A DNA stretch of 64,000 nt from Vitis vinifera (taxonomy: Eukaryota; Streptophyta; Magnoliopsida; Vitales; Vitaceae), in contig NC_081806.1 of NCBI RefSeq assembly GCF_030704535.1, positions 4,735,001-4,799,000 on the forward strand, given 5' to 3'. The first letter of the stretch is position 1; every line of letters starts with the position of its first letter. The notes under the pieces were generated by a model. The model did no database searches, was not told the origin of the DNA, and was given only the letters and a program-made list of their open reading frames with translations. This document shows positions 25,652 to 37,527 of the stretch, piece by piece. Position numbers and translations under genes: made by a program.

Positions 25652-27797
25652 CGTTTGACCTCTCGGTTTGGGACTCAACCTTTTCCATTAAAATTTCCTT
25701 GAGTGCTAGCTGATAGCTAAGTTTTTAGAACAGGCGAGTGAAAAATACCTCAGCAGATTCACTGTGAAAATAGTAATCATTTTGTAAAAAAGGGCAAATC
25801 GAAGAAAACATGGGATTATGCACCAGGATGGATAAGATTTAGATGTCAGCAGTTTGTGGGTCTGTAACTAGTAAGCTTATTCTAGAGCTTGGGTTAGTGA
25901 ATTGTGTAGGCTTGAAACACATGCGAGTATCAAATATTTGTACCATATTGATATTAATTAGTAAAGCAGAGCATAGTTTGTTGTGTGATGTAATTTAAAC
26001 TATTTTAGAGGATTTTTTTCATGTGTATAACAAAACCCAATCCACCCCCACTTTCATTGAAAAAAATTTAGCATCACTTTCATAAAAAGGTATACTATAT
26101 AACTAAATTTTATACTTCAAGGTAAACAAACAAAGAAAAGAAAAGAAAAATAATCATCAATTTATAGGTCAACCCCAGCTCATTTCATGTCACGAAATTT
26201 CTCTTGGGTTTTAATTTCAGGCCAACTTGGGCCAAGGCAGCCATTCTGAGTTCATGTCTTTTGTTGGCCCAACCCTCTTAAGGCCAGGAAATCCACCTAC
26301 TAGTCCATTTCTCTTGTCCCATCACACCTCAATTTCTGCAAATCACTTCCCACGGGCCACGCCCACTGATCCTCGTCAGGGGCACAACTTGGGCGTGTTA
26401 GATTTGATGCAATTAGAATCTAACCTAATCTTTGGATTAACTTTAACAATCATTTTTAATTTTTTTATTGGATTGAGGTTTGACAAGGACAATGTTGTAG
26501 CAATCTTAATCTTTTATCTAATATAATATTTTTATAATATATACATAAACTCAATTCAAGTTGGACTTAAAACAATGTTCTATTTTAGAGTGCAGTTAAA
26601 GAGATTGACTTGACCTAATCTGATATTTGGGTGAACTTAGGTAATTATTTTTAATATTCGGGTTGAATTTGAGTTATGCTTTTTCGGCCTAATCTCAATT
26701 TGGGTTGGATTCAGATCACAATTCAAACTTCACCTAAACTTAATGTTTTTATAATTTTTATAATGCATATTATCCCATATAATAATATTTATTTTCTTTT
26801 TAATTTTTTTTAAAAAACTTTTAAATTATATTATATCATATAGTTTTTTTCATTATTTTAGAAATAAATATAAATTTATTTTTACTTGTTTTGTTGTTAT
26901 CTTAATTTTTTTCCTATTTCCTATTTAAATTTTCATATAAATATATAAAAAAAAGTTTAAGAAAGTTTGTAGATGAATTTTGAGTTATGCAATTCAATCA
27001 ATCTAATCATGTAAGTCTAATTTAAGTAATTTGAATTCAATTTGAGTTAAGTTTGGATTGAGTGCCTCACATGAGATTAGAATTGATTACTTTTTTTAAT
27101 TGGGATTACGCTTGGATTGAGTACTTTGTATTAAAAGTAAGTTAGATTGAATTAGGATTGTTTGTTTTATAATTTAGATTATATTTGGGTTAGTTATCAA
27201 TTTGACTAACTTGCTTAGAAGTCTTAGTTCTAATAATTTGAATCTAACTTCATATATATATTTATTTATTTTGAATTTTATTATTTTTTAAAATATCAAC
27301 TTATTTACTACTTAAATTTTGGTATAAAGCCGTAAAAAAAGTTTTCAAAAATGGTGTAAATTTTGAATCATACTATCCAATTAACCTGAATCTAATTTGA
27401 TTAATTTGAGCTTATACCAATTCTAAAAAATGAGAGTGTATTAGGTTTAAATTTAGTATCTTAGATTAGAGGTTTTGATTAGATTGAATTAATTATATTT
27501 TAATTCAGATTACACTCATTAACCACCAGCCCAGAGAGAACTAATGGCACAGTAATCATTATGGTTTGGTTGTCATCTCCCAATGCAGCTTCCATCAACA
27601 ACCACTGAAATGGCCCCATTAATTCATTTAATATTGACCATTAAAAAAGTGGAAGTCAAATGATATATGTAATGTATTGTTTTTTCCGCAAAACTTCAGG
27701 ACCGTGGTTTGCTTGGGACCATTGAGACGAAAGTACAATGTGGCATTGGGCACGTTTTGATTCGTTGGCACCATAATTTAAGATGAACAAAGAGTAG
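25652..27797. other. Spacer after PMEI gene 2, with degenerate GATTGGATT-rich sequence
   Basis: Part of the PMEI gene 2 3' flank, then a GGCC-richer patch at about 26170-26410. From about 26600 to 27530 are many imperfect copies of GATTGAATT/GGATTGAGT-type words, which look like slippage-grown simple sequence. No gene is seen. Confidence 0.6.
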
Positions 27798-28556
27798 GGA
27801 TTTTTTATAAGATTACCATAGTTTTAAAAAATAATTTCTAAATTATCGTAGGAAAAATAATTTCAAATCTATCTAGTTTTATCCAAATAGGAAAGAGGAA
27901 ATAAATTGAAATTGAAAAATCATTTCTTCAAAAAATAATTTTAAAAAAAATAAAAAAATTGAAACTATAAATCGTCTCTTCATAGAAACGATTTCAATAA
28001 AAATAAAAATAAAACCAAGTGAGAAATCATCTCTTGAACGATTTAAAAATAAAAAATAAAAAATAAAAAAATAAAATTAAGAAGTGAGAAACATCTCTTC
28101 AAGAGAACGATTTCAAAAAAAATAAAAATAAAAATAAAATAAGTGAGAAATCGTCTATTAAAGAGAAGATTTTCAAAAAATAAAAAATAAAAAAAATTAA
28201 GAAAAAAGAAATTATTTTTTTTGTCTTTTGAAAAGACGATTTCCTATTATACGTGGAGAGTGAGATTTGTAAGCTCAAGTCACACCTACGGATGGATTAT
28301 AAAAAACAAATTAAGCCAACTATACATTGATTCAAACCACACCTATTAATGGGTAATAAATATATGTGGAAATAGACAATTTACATTGTTTAATTTTTTT
28401 TTTTTTTGGGAAATCATTTCTTCAAGAGATGATATCCAACTGCTTAATAATTTTTTTTTGGTGGAAATCATCTCTTCAAGAGACGAGACGATTTTCAATT
28501 GCTTAATTTTTTATTTTTTGGAAATTGTCTTTTCAAAAGACTGATTGGTTAATTTG

Positions 28557-28612
<56 letters not shown>

Positions 28613-28800
28613 GTGGAAATCATCTTTTCAAGAGATGATTTCGAACTTCATAAATCGTCTTTTCAAAAGATGATTTAAAAAAAAAAACAAATATCCTTTC
28701 CTCCTATCTGACAAAAACTACTGTAGATTTGAAATTATTTTTTCTATTACGATAATTTAAGAATTATTTTTTAAAATTATCGTACTCTTATAAAAAATCC
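27798..28800. mobile_element. Foldback/MITE-like element with about 100-bp terminal inverted repeats
   Basis: The left end GGATTTTTTATAAGA and the next 100 bases match the inverse of the right end (about 28690-28800) with few differences. AGAGTAG flanks both ends (27791-27797 and 28804-28810), suggesting a short target duplication. The inside is not coding. It holds repeated palindromes of the type TCGTCTCTTCAAGAGACGA, separated by A-rich spacers in the left half and T-rich spacers in the right half, plus a (TA)n run. The superfamily is not certain; the long TIRs suggest a Mutator-like or foldback origin. Confidence 0.75.
28559..28609. repeat. (AT)n microsatellite, about 51 bases
   Basis: Uninterrupted AT dinucleotides inside the foldback element. 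Confidence 0.9.
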
Positions 28801-28810
28801 TAGAGAGTAG

Positions 28811-30268
28811 AATTAGGACCTGTTGTGTTAAAGTTGTCACTTTTCAAACTCTCATATGATTTATTTGGTTTGGAAGTGCCTGTAGGCCATACTCTCATAT
28901 GATTTATTATAAAAGGTAAAATCAAATATAATTATTAGATCGTGAAAATGCCTTATTCTATACTCATTATATTCACATCCTAATTACAAACCCTTTTATT
29001 TTATTGAGTATGTCATTTTTTTTTCACAATGTTATTCACTTTATATAATATTTACAACCTATTTTCATCTTATTACTTTTTTCCTTTCCGAACTATAATA
29101 TTTACAAACATATTTCTAATAATTTTTCTTATCTAATAAAGAAAATAATATTTATAAAACTGTTTCTAATAACTTTCATTTTTTCACAAGAAAATCTAAT
29201 AATAAAATAAGAAATCAATTTAAAAAATATTTTATACAATAATTTTTAAAACAAAATGGAATCTATAGTAATTAAGAATTTTGAATACTTTTCAACAAAA
29301 TGAATGAAATAAAAATAATATTTATTTGAGAATTATTTTTTTTAAAAGTCGATCTTAAAACAATTTTTTGAAAATTATTTTATGATAATTTATTAAACAA
29401 AAAACCCAAAATATTCTTAATATGACTTAAAAATAAATTTTACATATAATGATTTTATTTTTAATCATTCCTCCCCGTATTTATATAAATACATTTTAAA
29501 AACACTCTAAAAAATAATAAAAGAAAAATAAAAACCGTTAAAAGATATTTTTTTAAATCACTCTATTTGTTTTTTTGTCTTTGATTATCAAAAGTGTTTT
29601 TCGTATTTTTTAAACAATAAAAAACAATTATAAAACTGGAGGTTAGGTTTTCAGGGATTTTTTCAAGTAAATCATCTATCTAGAAAAAAAAGAAATGGCC
29701 AAAACCAGGATGAAGTACAACAGAAGAAAAACAAGCCCCCTAAATTGGGATTGATAGCATCAGCTATGTCCCTCTTCCCTGGGACACCGAAGTAGGATTA
29801 TAGCGGATTCCTACTTCCTCTTTTTGTGAGTTCCTTAATCGTTTACCAAATCAGAGACCCCCCTATGGCATTGGTTTCTCAATGAGAAGAGAAGATTGGC
29901 AGTCTCCATTATTTTTACTTCACTCCATTTAAGGTATTTTTCGGCCTGAGGCGACCTGTTTGGTCTCCAGCCATTCAGGAAATGGAAGCCGACAGCACAT
30001 GTTCTGCGTATAGTAAACTTGTTTTCAGACATGGCTTATCAAATCAGCAGACAATTCTGAGCCACAAATGGGTCCATCATCAAAATTTAGAGGCCAGATT
30101 CACTTAGTTTAGGTTCACACGTCTCAAGATTCAGTTGTCCCTTTTAGTTATGATGATCAATATGGTTGTTAAACTTTTAGAACAGTGAATTGCCAGAGTT
30201 GATTAGTCTATCAGATTGAATTTATCTAGCATATACTCCACCGAGAATGTACAGATACCTTCTTCATT
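28811..30268. other. AT-rich spacer, no gene seen
   Basis: Contains a short direct repeat, ACTCTCATATGATTTATT, at about 28848 and 28891. The part at 29690-30060 is less AT-rich but has no recognisable exon. Confidence 0.6.
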
Positions 30269-30510
30269 GAACTCCACGACTTTCCCAGGAAAGAGATGGA
30301 AAAGTTGCTGTTCTTTTCCATGCACCAATTAACAGGAGTGGAAAGGGAAGATCCAATAAGCTCAGACTTTTGGGCTTCAAGCGAATGATATTCAAATATG
30401 GGTGAGTGCAGCATTGAGGGATGAGTATGCGTGTAATGATGGCCTTACTGCACGTATGACTCACATTGCTTTGTTTCTCAATTCAAACCACCTTTTCTCA
30501 GGTGAGACTG
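30269..30510 (+). pseudogene. PMEI pseudogene fragment
   Basis: A relic of the C-terminal half of a PMEI gene. It opens with a GAACTCCACGA block, which matches the DELQ/DELH region. After some unrelated sequence comes FGLQANDIQIWVSAALRDEY, the family WVSAAL block, close to gene 3 (FGLQMSDIQTWVSAAL). The conserved FAGNAMNGNVKT segment is missing, and the end resumes with MTHIALFLNSN, like MTSVALALINN. The sequence just after (CAGGTGAGA) aligns with TAGGTGAGA at the stop of genes 3 and 4, so the normal stop codon is lost. The N-terminal half and signal peptide are absent. Confidence 0.8.
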
Positions 30511-31936
30511 AAATATCAATTCTCATCGTGAAATGATTTCGTCCTATATGAATTCTTGTTAATGGTGGCCCGCCCATATGTCATAAGCTTTGACAGTTTC
30601 TTTGTGCTCATCACATCCTCTCGTGTCCTTACAGTGAATTGAAATTTTAGTACTCAATCAAGTCCTAATTAATGTAAAATAAAATTAAAAAAAAATCTTT
30701 TAAGCACTATTAATGCACAAAGATTTACTGCAATTTAGAATAGCTTCATATTAACAAATTTTTGAACTTGCAAATAGGGACAAATAAGCATGTTATGAGA
30801 TTCCTCGGCTAAGATTTTAATATCGTATTAAACTACCAATTTAGCTTACAAATTTGAATTGTAGGATAATAATGGATCCAAAATGTACATCAAATTAATT
30901 AGTTGGATTATTTTTTAGAATTGCTAAGGAGAGGACGATTCAAAATCGCCTAATCAAAATGTACCCCAGAAGCTCTTTCCATAATTGGAGCGGTGAAGAG
31001 ACCAGACCAAATTGGCCTCTAATGTAGCATTCGCTCAGAGGCCCACTGAGATTGTGTTCACTGTAACTTTTATTACGTACAAAGAAAATGAGAAACTGAT
31101 TATGACAAAGCATTATTAATTAATGCTTGATGTTTCAGTGTGCTGGATTTGAAAACCATGTCGTTTTAGAGTGCGCCACTCGTTAAGGCTGAACTAGGTC
31201 TGCTGGGGACCACCAAAAGAAAAATACGCAATGCCACTCAATAAGACGCCGGATGGGGCCAACGAGCTCATTGGCCACATGAGGACCAATCAAGAATTAA
31301 TAATCACTATTTTTCTTGGGTTGGCTAGGCTGCTGGGACCCATCAAAAGAGAAGATATATTGTCACCTTTTAGATGATTACAAGGAAGTTATTTGTAGCC
31401 CTCGATGTCATACAAATTTTTAGGTGTTCTTCCGTTCCATCTTTCCCCCCGTTGAGATGGCAACACTAACAAGAGGTAACAATCTTGATATTGGCCATAT
31501 AATCAGGCGGCTCCGGAGGAAACGCTCGTGGATCGATTTCAAAAATCTGCGGTCAAATTAATTCATTTGTTTTAATTCGGTGCACATGGCTTGACATCTC
31601 TCTCATTGTGCTGATGAATGGTAGTTAGAAGTCAGGGATATTACCAGAATTGGTTATTTTCATGGCCATTTGGAGTTAATTAATTGGACATCTCTGATAT
31701 AAGAAATATGAAAATGAGTATAAAAACAACTCTAATACGCTTCCAAAGTTTGACTGAGTGGGAACGTTAATTTTATGGCGTGCCGCAACAACAAACCTGT
31801 TAGTTAGAACTAGAGCCCATACCCCTATGCATTAGCAGGAACATTGAGCCCTTTCTTGTACAGAAATTAAAGCCAGCGCATTTAAACTTGGCATGGGCCA
31901 TTTGAGTATCTTAGAAACGCCAAGCATAAGCTTTTG
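30511..31936. other. Spacer upstream of PMEI gene 3
   Basis: No gene is seen. Words such as GCTGGGGACCACC with a nearby CAATG/CACTC block occur at about 31193 and 31327. They resemble sequence at about 27700 and 40785, so parts of this spacer seem to have been copied along with the PMEI genes. Confidence 0.55.
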
Positions 31937-31944
31937 CTATAAAT
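31937..31944 (+). promoter_or_regulatory. TATA box of PMEI gene 3
   Basis: CTATAAAT lies about 116 bases before the ATG at 32053, giving a leader of roughly 80 nt. Confidence 0.7.
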
Positions 31945-32052
31945 TGAGAACCACTTGCCTTTATTAATTCATCTACCTCCCAAACTTCTCCCTTCCATTG
32001 TTCCCAGAGAAATTAAACTGCTGATCAATTTCCCTTCCCACATTTGAGAGAG

Positions 32053-32667
32053 ATGGAAGGTTCTTATTTTTTCAATGCACTCGCGGCTTTGTTCATTCTG
32101 CTTCAGCTCACAACTCACATGAACACATGCTCAGCTGCTAGACCATCTCCCAACGAAGCTTACGCCGAGTTTATTAAAACATCTTGCCGCACAACAACAT
32201 ATCCTCAGTTGTGCACGAGCTCCCTCTTGAGCTATGCGAGCAAAATCCAAACCAGCCCCAAAATATTAGCCGACACAGCCCTGTCAATTGCTCTTGCAAC
32301 AGCCCATTCTACGTCCACAGCAATTACCAAGCTGTCAAAAACCCAGAGCTTAAAGCCTGGGGAGGCTGCTGCAATCCGCGATTGTGTGGAGGTCTTAGGC
32401 GACTCCGAGGACGAGCTCCAAATGTCCATACAGGAAATGGAACACCCTGAAGGCAAAAGCTTTGGGCTTCAAATGAGTGATATTCAAACATGGGTGAGTG
32501 CGGCATTGACGAACGACGACACGTGCATGGATAGCTTTGCTGGGAATGCCATGAATGGGAATGTGAAGACTATAGTCAGGGGCTACATTCTTCATGTTGC
32601 ACAAATGACTAGCGTTGCCTTGGCTCTCATCAACAACTATGCTTTAGGCCAGACCACTTCACCTTAG
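32053..32667 (+). CDS. Pectin methylesterase/invertase inhibitor, PMEI gene 3
   Basis: Intronless, 204 residues, secreted. The signal peptide is about residues 1-28 (MEGSYFFNALAALFILLQLT). Conserved Cys: C45, C54, C111 and C158. The blocks TYPQLCTSSLLSYASKIQTS, IQTWVSAALTNDDTCMDSF and MTSVALALINNYA are intact. It is the closest paralogue of gene 4 (same length, same Cys positions, shared CSAA end of the signal peptide, and TAGGTGAGAT at and after the stop). The first true ATG is at 32053; the frame is open upstream but without a good start. Compared with genes 1 and 2, it has ND in place of DE before the fourth Cys. Confidence 0.94.
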   Translation: MEGSYFFNALAALFILLQLTTHMNTCSAARPSPNEAYAEFIKTSCRTTTYPQLCTSSLLSYASKIQTSPKILADTALSIALATAHSTSTAITKLSKTQSLKPGEAAAIRDCVEVLGDSEDELQMSIQEMEHPEGKSFGLQMSDIQTWVSAALTNDDTCMDSFAGNAMNGNVKTIVRGYILHVAQMTSVALALINNYALGQTTSP

Positions 32668-34294
32668 GTGAGATCATGGCAATAATAACTTTGGTTTCAT
32701 TTGTTCTTTGATTTGTATAATATAATAAATTTCCAATTCTTGCTTTCAATCACCGGCCGCAAATGTGTCAATATGGACCAGTGGAAATTCGTAGTGAGGT
32801 TTGGAGCTTTGGAGACTAGAAAGTGTGCTACATACCCAGCTTGCCTATATGTTTATTATATTCATATATTGTCAAAATTAATATAAATCGAACATTTCTT
32901 ATGAATCCCTTTAAATTTTTATTGAGATCAATGTGTGTATTTTTGCGGATACATATATAAAGACATAATGTTCAATGTAAAAATTAACAGACAACGTACT
33001 GATGAATTAATGTATGTTTACAACCAATCTTAAATAACGTGAGAAACTGGTTACACAAGTTGGTGAAGGAGACATCAAATTTCCATGCAGATTGTGTCCA
33101 GACGGCCAGTGACACCAAAGATAATTGAAATTTTATTATCTTGGATCAGTTTGAGCCCCGAGGCAAAAAGAATGCATTATAAATTGTAGCATCTTGCACT
33201 ACAGGTGAAAGTAACTAATAATGCTAACATCCCATCACAGAATAAATTACACCTACTGATATTTTTGTTTGGTTTCAAACGTTTTCCCCTCTTACCCAAT
33301 TTGGTACAGTCTACCGATATCCATATTTATACGTCTCTGAAAACGTTTAAAAGTAAAAGAAAATTAATGGTGATTGTCATGTGCCGAGAGACATTTGTAT
33401 GGCAACATGAAAATCATTAGGTGAGTTATTTCTCTTGCAACACCTAAAAAATATTCAAAATAATGTGTATAAATAATAGAAAAAAAAAAAACCCATGGGA
33501 TTGGGATAGCAGCTGGTGAAGTGTATTAGTGAAGAGGAGTTTCTGTGTCCATGTGCATCGTGGAGATGGAAGAATTACAAAACTTAAGGTGGAAATTATT
33601 GAAAAATATCCTAAACCCATTTGTAATAAACGATGATAACTTTATATTTTTTTGTTAAGAAATATTGTATGTGATATATATATTTTATAATATTGATGTT
33701 GTCTTACAAAAATGGGTTCTTTTTTATACAAAAAAAATTAAAGATGAGAGAAATATTTTTATAAATATTTTAAGTCACATGAAAAAATAAATTACAAAAT
33801 TTAGATGAATACATCAAGTAGAGATGCAAGAAAGGATGTAAAATTTAGATGAATATTATAAAATTTTCAATAATATATATTGATGTTCTTCTATGAAAAG
33901 AGGAATAGTGACTAATTAATTTGAGTGCATTTTATTAACATTTTTTTTGTCACATTTTACTTAATTTTCACATATGTTCAGTTTGAGTGTGTGCAAATTA
34001 CTAAGTAGAAGTAGAATTCAAAATGGTTAAGGTGATATTTAGATTTAGGTTTAGTGAAGTTTTTATGAGAATTAAGAGAGCTTCGTTGATTTGCATTGTT
34101 TTGTTACAAAATTATCAAAGATGAAGATTGTAGTTGAATTAATTTAAATTGATAATTTTATTTCATTTATGCATTAAGTCTCATGCATCTTACTTTCAAA
34201 GGTCTTATTGATATCATTTAGCTTTAAATAATTTCTAAATTGATTACTTTGGGAGGTATACATGTATTTAGTATTATCAGTGTTTAAGGAATGA
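32668..34294. other. 3' flank of PMEI gene 3 and AT-rich spacer
   Basis: No coding sequence is recognised. The last 700 bases are strongly AT-rich and run up to the LTR-bounded unit. Confidence 0.65.
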
Positions 34295-36609
34295 CTATGT
34301 GTAGACTCCCTTTTAGGTCATTCCTACCTTGCAGCTCAATTTTACCACATGGAAGAGCCTTGGTCAGCCACGTGTTAACACCTGAGAAGCCATGAGAGAA
34401 TCATAATAGTGGTTTGGGGAGCCAATCAGGAGGTGACGCGTACATGGGAATATACTGGCCGTTAGAGGAGCAGATGCTGGCAGCTAGAGGTGAGGTGCTT
34501 TTGGGAGAGGTTGCCAGCTGCAGGAAGGGAGGTCGTCTGGGCAGAGGAGTGGGGGAGAGGTTTTGCTTTTGGGAAGTCCGTTAGAGATATTTTTAGGAGG
34601 ATGCAGCTGCATTGAAAGAGGGTTTTTTTGGAGAGATTCTTGAGGAGCAAGCTGGATATTCAGAGACGGGAGAGAAAAACGAAAAAAAAAAAATCAGAAG
34701 AGAGAGGTACCTGGGCTGCTGAAGTCTGAGGGATTCCAGGGAGAGTTTTCGATTAGAGTTGAGGGAGAGAAGAAGAAAAAGAAACAGAGGAAGTTTCTGG
34801 AGAGAAGAAGAAGAGTATTGTGAGTAGTAGCAGAGGGATTCCAGGGAGAGTTTTCCATTAGAGAAGGAGTTGAGGGCTGTCATTGAGATAGCAGAGGAGG
34901 GGTTGTTGATCGAAAGTAGAGGTTGGAGCTCGAGGGAAAGAGCAAACCAGAGGTTTGAACTTTCTTAGGCTGCAAGTTTGAGGAGAAGAAGTTTTCTTAA
35001 AGAGTTTGAGGAGAGCTCAGAGAGAAAACCAGGGGGATTTTTCTGGTCATTGAGGAGGAGGTTTTCTTGAGGAGAAAACGGGGATAGTTTTGCTGGGGTT
35101 TTCTTGAGCTTGAGAGGCGAGAAAGCTTTGAGGAAGAAGATGAAGTGGCGGATGAACAACATGGGTGAACTCCTAAACAGCTTTTGAGCTTGGTACGTTT
35201 TTTTTAATACACTGTTCTATTTTCTATTGATTCATGAGTAAACTTTGATTGATTGCCGTGGACGTCAAGGGCCACGGGATTGTCTTTGATTAAATATGCT
35301 TGTTTATGTATGATGCTCTGCTTTAGTTTTCTCTGAGACTCTTGATCTTTTCCTCTTTAAATGGTTGGATTCTCATTGGGTTTGGTTTGGATGTTCTGAT
35401 GATTATACTGTGGACTTTTAACTCATGCTGCCAATTAGCAACTCGTTCATCCTTCATAAAACGAGATGTTGCTTAGTAATTCCTTGATCCACCCATTCTT
35501 GCTCTGTTTTCCTTCTTCACTCTCTATCCTCTGTTTTTCTATTTCTTTTAGTGCAAATATTTTTGTTTAAGTTTGACTGCCCGGATTGGGTGTTTTGAGG
35601 GGACTCCGAAAGTTTGGAGAGGAATTTACTAAAGAAAAGAAGAAAGTATGGTAAAGTGACTCAACCTTGGGAAATCTAGAGAGAGAGAAAGAAAGACCGA
35701 AGAAGCAAAGAACACGTTGGCTATGAGTGAGCGAGAGGGTTTGGGTTCAGCTGCTAAGTCCTGCAAGGATACACGCCCTCACAGGTGAGATGATACAGAT
35801 TAAAGGAATAGATCAGAGTTCAAGTGGTTCAGTAACTTCAGCCTTGTCAATGACACCTTGAAATCATCCTTGACTAGGAGGTTCCCATGTGCTAAGAAGA
35901 TGATGATCATGGACTGTATTATGTGGATAATGGAAGCGAAAAGCCTGAGGTAGTTGCAGTTTCAATAGACCCAAAGCCTTCTGCCAGTCCACTCATACCC
36001 GCTTCCCTCATTCCTCCCCTATACCCATTTTTCACTAGCCTCCTGCATCCAATCCATTGATTCCACGCCTACATTCTCCCATGCTGTTCACATCCTTTCT
36101 TTCACACCTATCAAGCCCATTTCTATCACTCCACTTCCATTCATCCAACTAATCCATACCCATGCTTCTCTCATCACCTTCCATCCCTCATGCCCCTTAT
36201 AACTTCATATTCCGTCACTCATCCCATTAATTAATACCCATGCATTTGTTAAATCATTTTTCAGCCATCCCACTCATTGTTCATGCACATACCCATCTAA
36301 TCCCACCACTACAACCTCTTCTTTCCCTGCATCCTCACACTCCACCCTACCTATCACTCATCTATCCAACTCATCTCTCCATTCCGTATACCCGTCACCC
36401 ACCATTCATCCCTCATAATTTCATTACCATATTCCAATGGTCACCAATTCATCTCTCCTGCTACTCGGTCCACTAAAGATGCCCATATCTTTCAAACCCA
36501 TCGTGCCTATATTTTCACACCACGTAACCTTCATGAGGAACTCATGGAAGATTCAGCTATTGGCACTGATGTGGGCACGATTATACAGTTTGGTGTGGGA
36601 TTCTACCCA

Positions 36610-36925
36610 GCTTACTTGATGTTGAGAAGGTTGTGAATTACATCATGAGTTGCAAAAATCCGGATGGTGGGTTTAGGATGTACACTTGGTGCAGAATCCC
36701 ATGCAGGGCAGTCATTCTATCAGGTTGGTGCTCTTGCTTTGACGAGTTCTCTACGTTATGTTGACAAGGACCTCATTGGGTGGTGGTTATGTGAAGACAA
36801 GTCAAATCTGGAGGATTAAATGGCCGACCAGAGAAGCTTCCTGATATCTGTTACTCCCGACGGGTGCTCTCAAGCTTGGCCATGATTGACAGAGCTCATT
36901 TGATTGACAAGGATAAGCTTAGGAG
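36610..36925 (+). pseudogene. Captured fragment: Rab geranylgeranyltransferase beta subunit
   Basis: Inside the LTR-bounded unit. Reads [20 protein letters not shown], then [30 protein letters not shown] and [10 protein letters not shown], in the order found in the second half of RabGGTase beta (the subunit that prenylates Rab proteins). It is a fossil fragment, broken, with no start or end of the gene. The introns of the source gene appear absent, which suggests an mRNA origin (inference). Confidence 0.85.
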
Positions 36926-36930
36926 GTTTC

Positions 36931-37070
36931 TGAGTCTAATGTCACTGGTTGGGGTAGTCGACCTGCAGCACTGCGAGCGTTTAGCCAGAGGTTGAGCAGA
37001 GGTTTTTAATGAGGCTCTCAATGGATTTACTGATGAAGGATGGTCAATGATGGGAAATGATAGCAAGGAT
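36931..37070 (+). pseudogene. Captured fragment: class III HD-ZIP transcription factor
   Basis: Directly abuts the previous fragment. It reads [17 protein letters not shown], then SQRLSRG and EALNGFTDEGWSMMGND, matching the region after the START domain of REVOLUTA/ATHB-8/ATHB-15-type proteins. Only about 45 codons remain. It is a broken fossil fragment. Confidence 0.8.
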
Positions 37071-37084
37071 GTCTTCTTCGTGCT

Positions 37085-37527
37085 GCTATAGAGATCCTGA
37101 CAGCCAGGGGTGGCATGATATCTCACGCAGCTGTTATAGCCTGTGAATGGGGAAAATGTTGTGTTTCTGGCTGCTCTGAAATCTGTGTAAATGACATTGA
37201 GAAGGTAATTATAGTTGGAAACAAAGTGATCAAAGAAGATGACTGGATTTCACTCAATGGGTCTACATGTAAAGTGATCTTGGGAAAACAGGCCCTTGTC
37301 CCATTGGCTCTGAGCGGTGATTTGGAGACTTTCATGTTTTGGGCTGATCAGATACGACATCCCAAGGTTATGGCGAGTGTTGATACACCTGATGATGCTC
37401 TTACAGCAAGAAATAATGATGCCCAAAGAGTTTGACTTTGTAGGGCAGAACTTTGCTTCGGATGAAAGGATAAAGGTAGTGAGAAAGCTGATAATGGCAG
37501 TTACACGTCCACAAAGGAAGGACTCAT
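37085..37527 (+). pseudogene. Captured fragment: pyruvate, phosphate dikinase (PPDK)
   Basis: Contains [17 protein letters not shown], the phospho-histidine region of PPDK (GGMTSHAA in the active enzyme), followed by [43 protein letters not shown] and FASDERIK. The order is that of the central and start of the C-terminal domain. It is the longest of the three captured pieces, intron-free over this span, and a broken fossil. Confidence 0.88.

Noticed and set aside
34450-35170. Several open frames rich in Ser, Leu and Lys on the minus strand
   Set aside because: They are by-products of the purine-rich GA sequence in the LTR unit, which gives long open frames in low-complexity DNA.
35899-35985. 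Possible fourth captured gene fragment (DHGLYYVDNGSEK and following)
   Set aside because: It looks protein-like for about 28 codons, but I cannot assign it to a gene with confidence.
36240-36480. His/Pro/Leu/Ser-rich open frame
   Set aside because: It lies in the pyrimidine-rich block of the LTR unit; composition explains the open frame.
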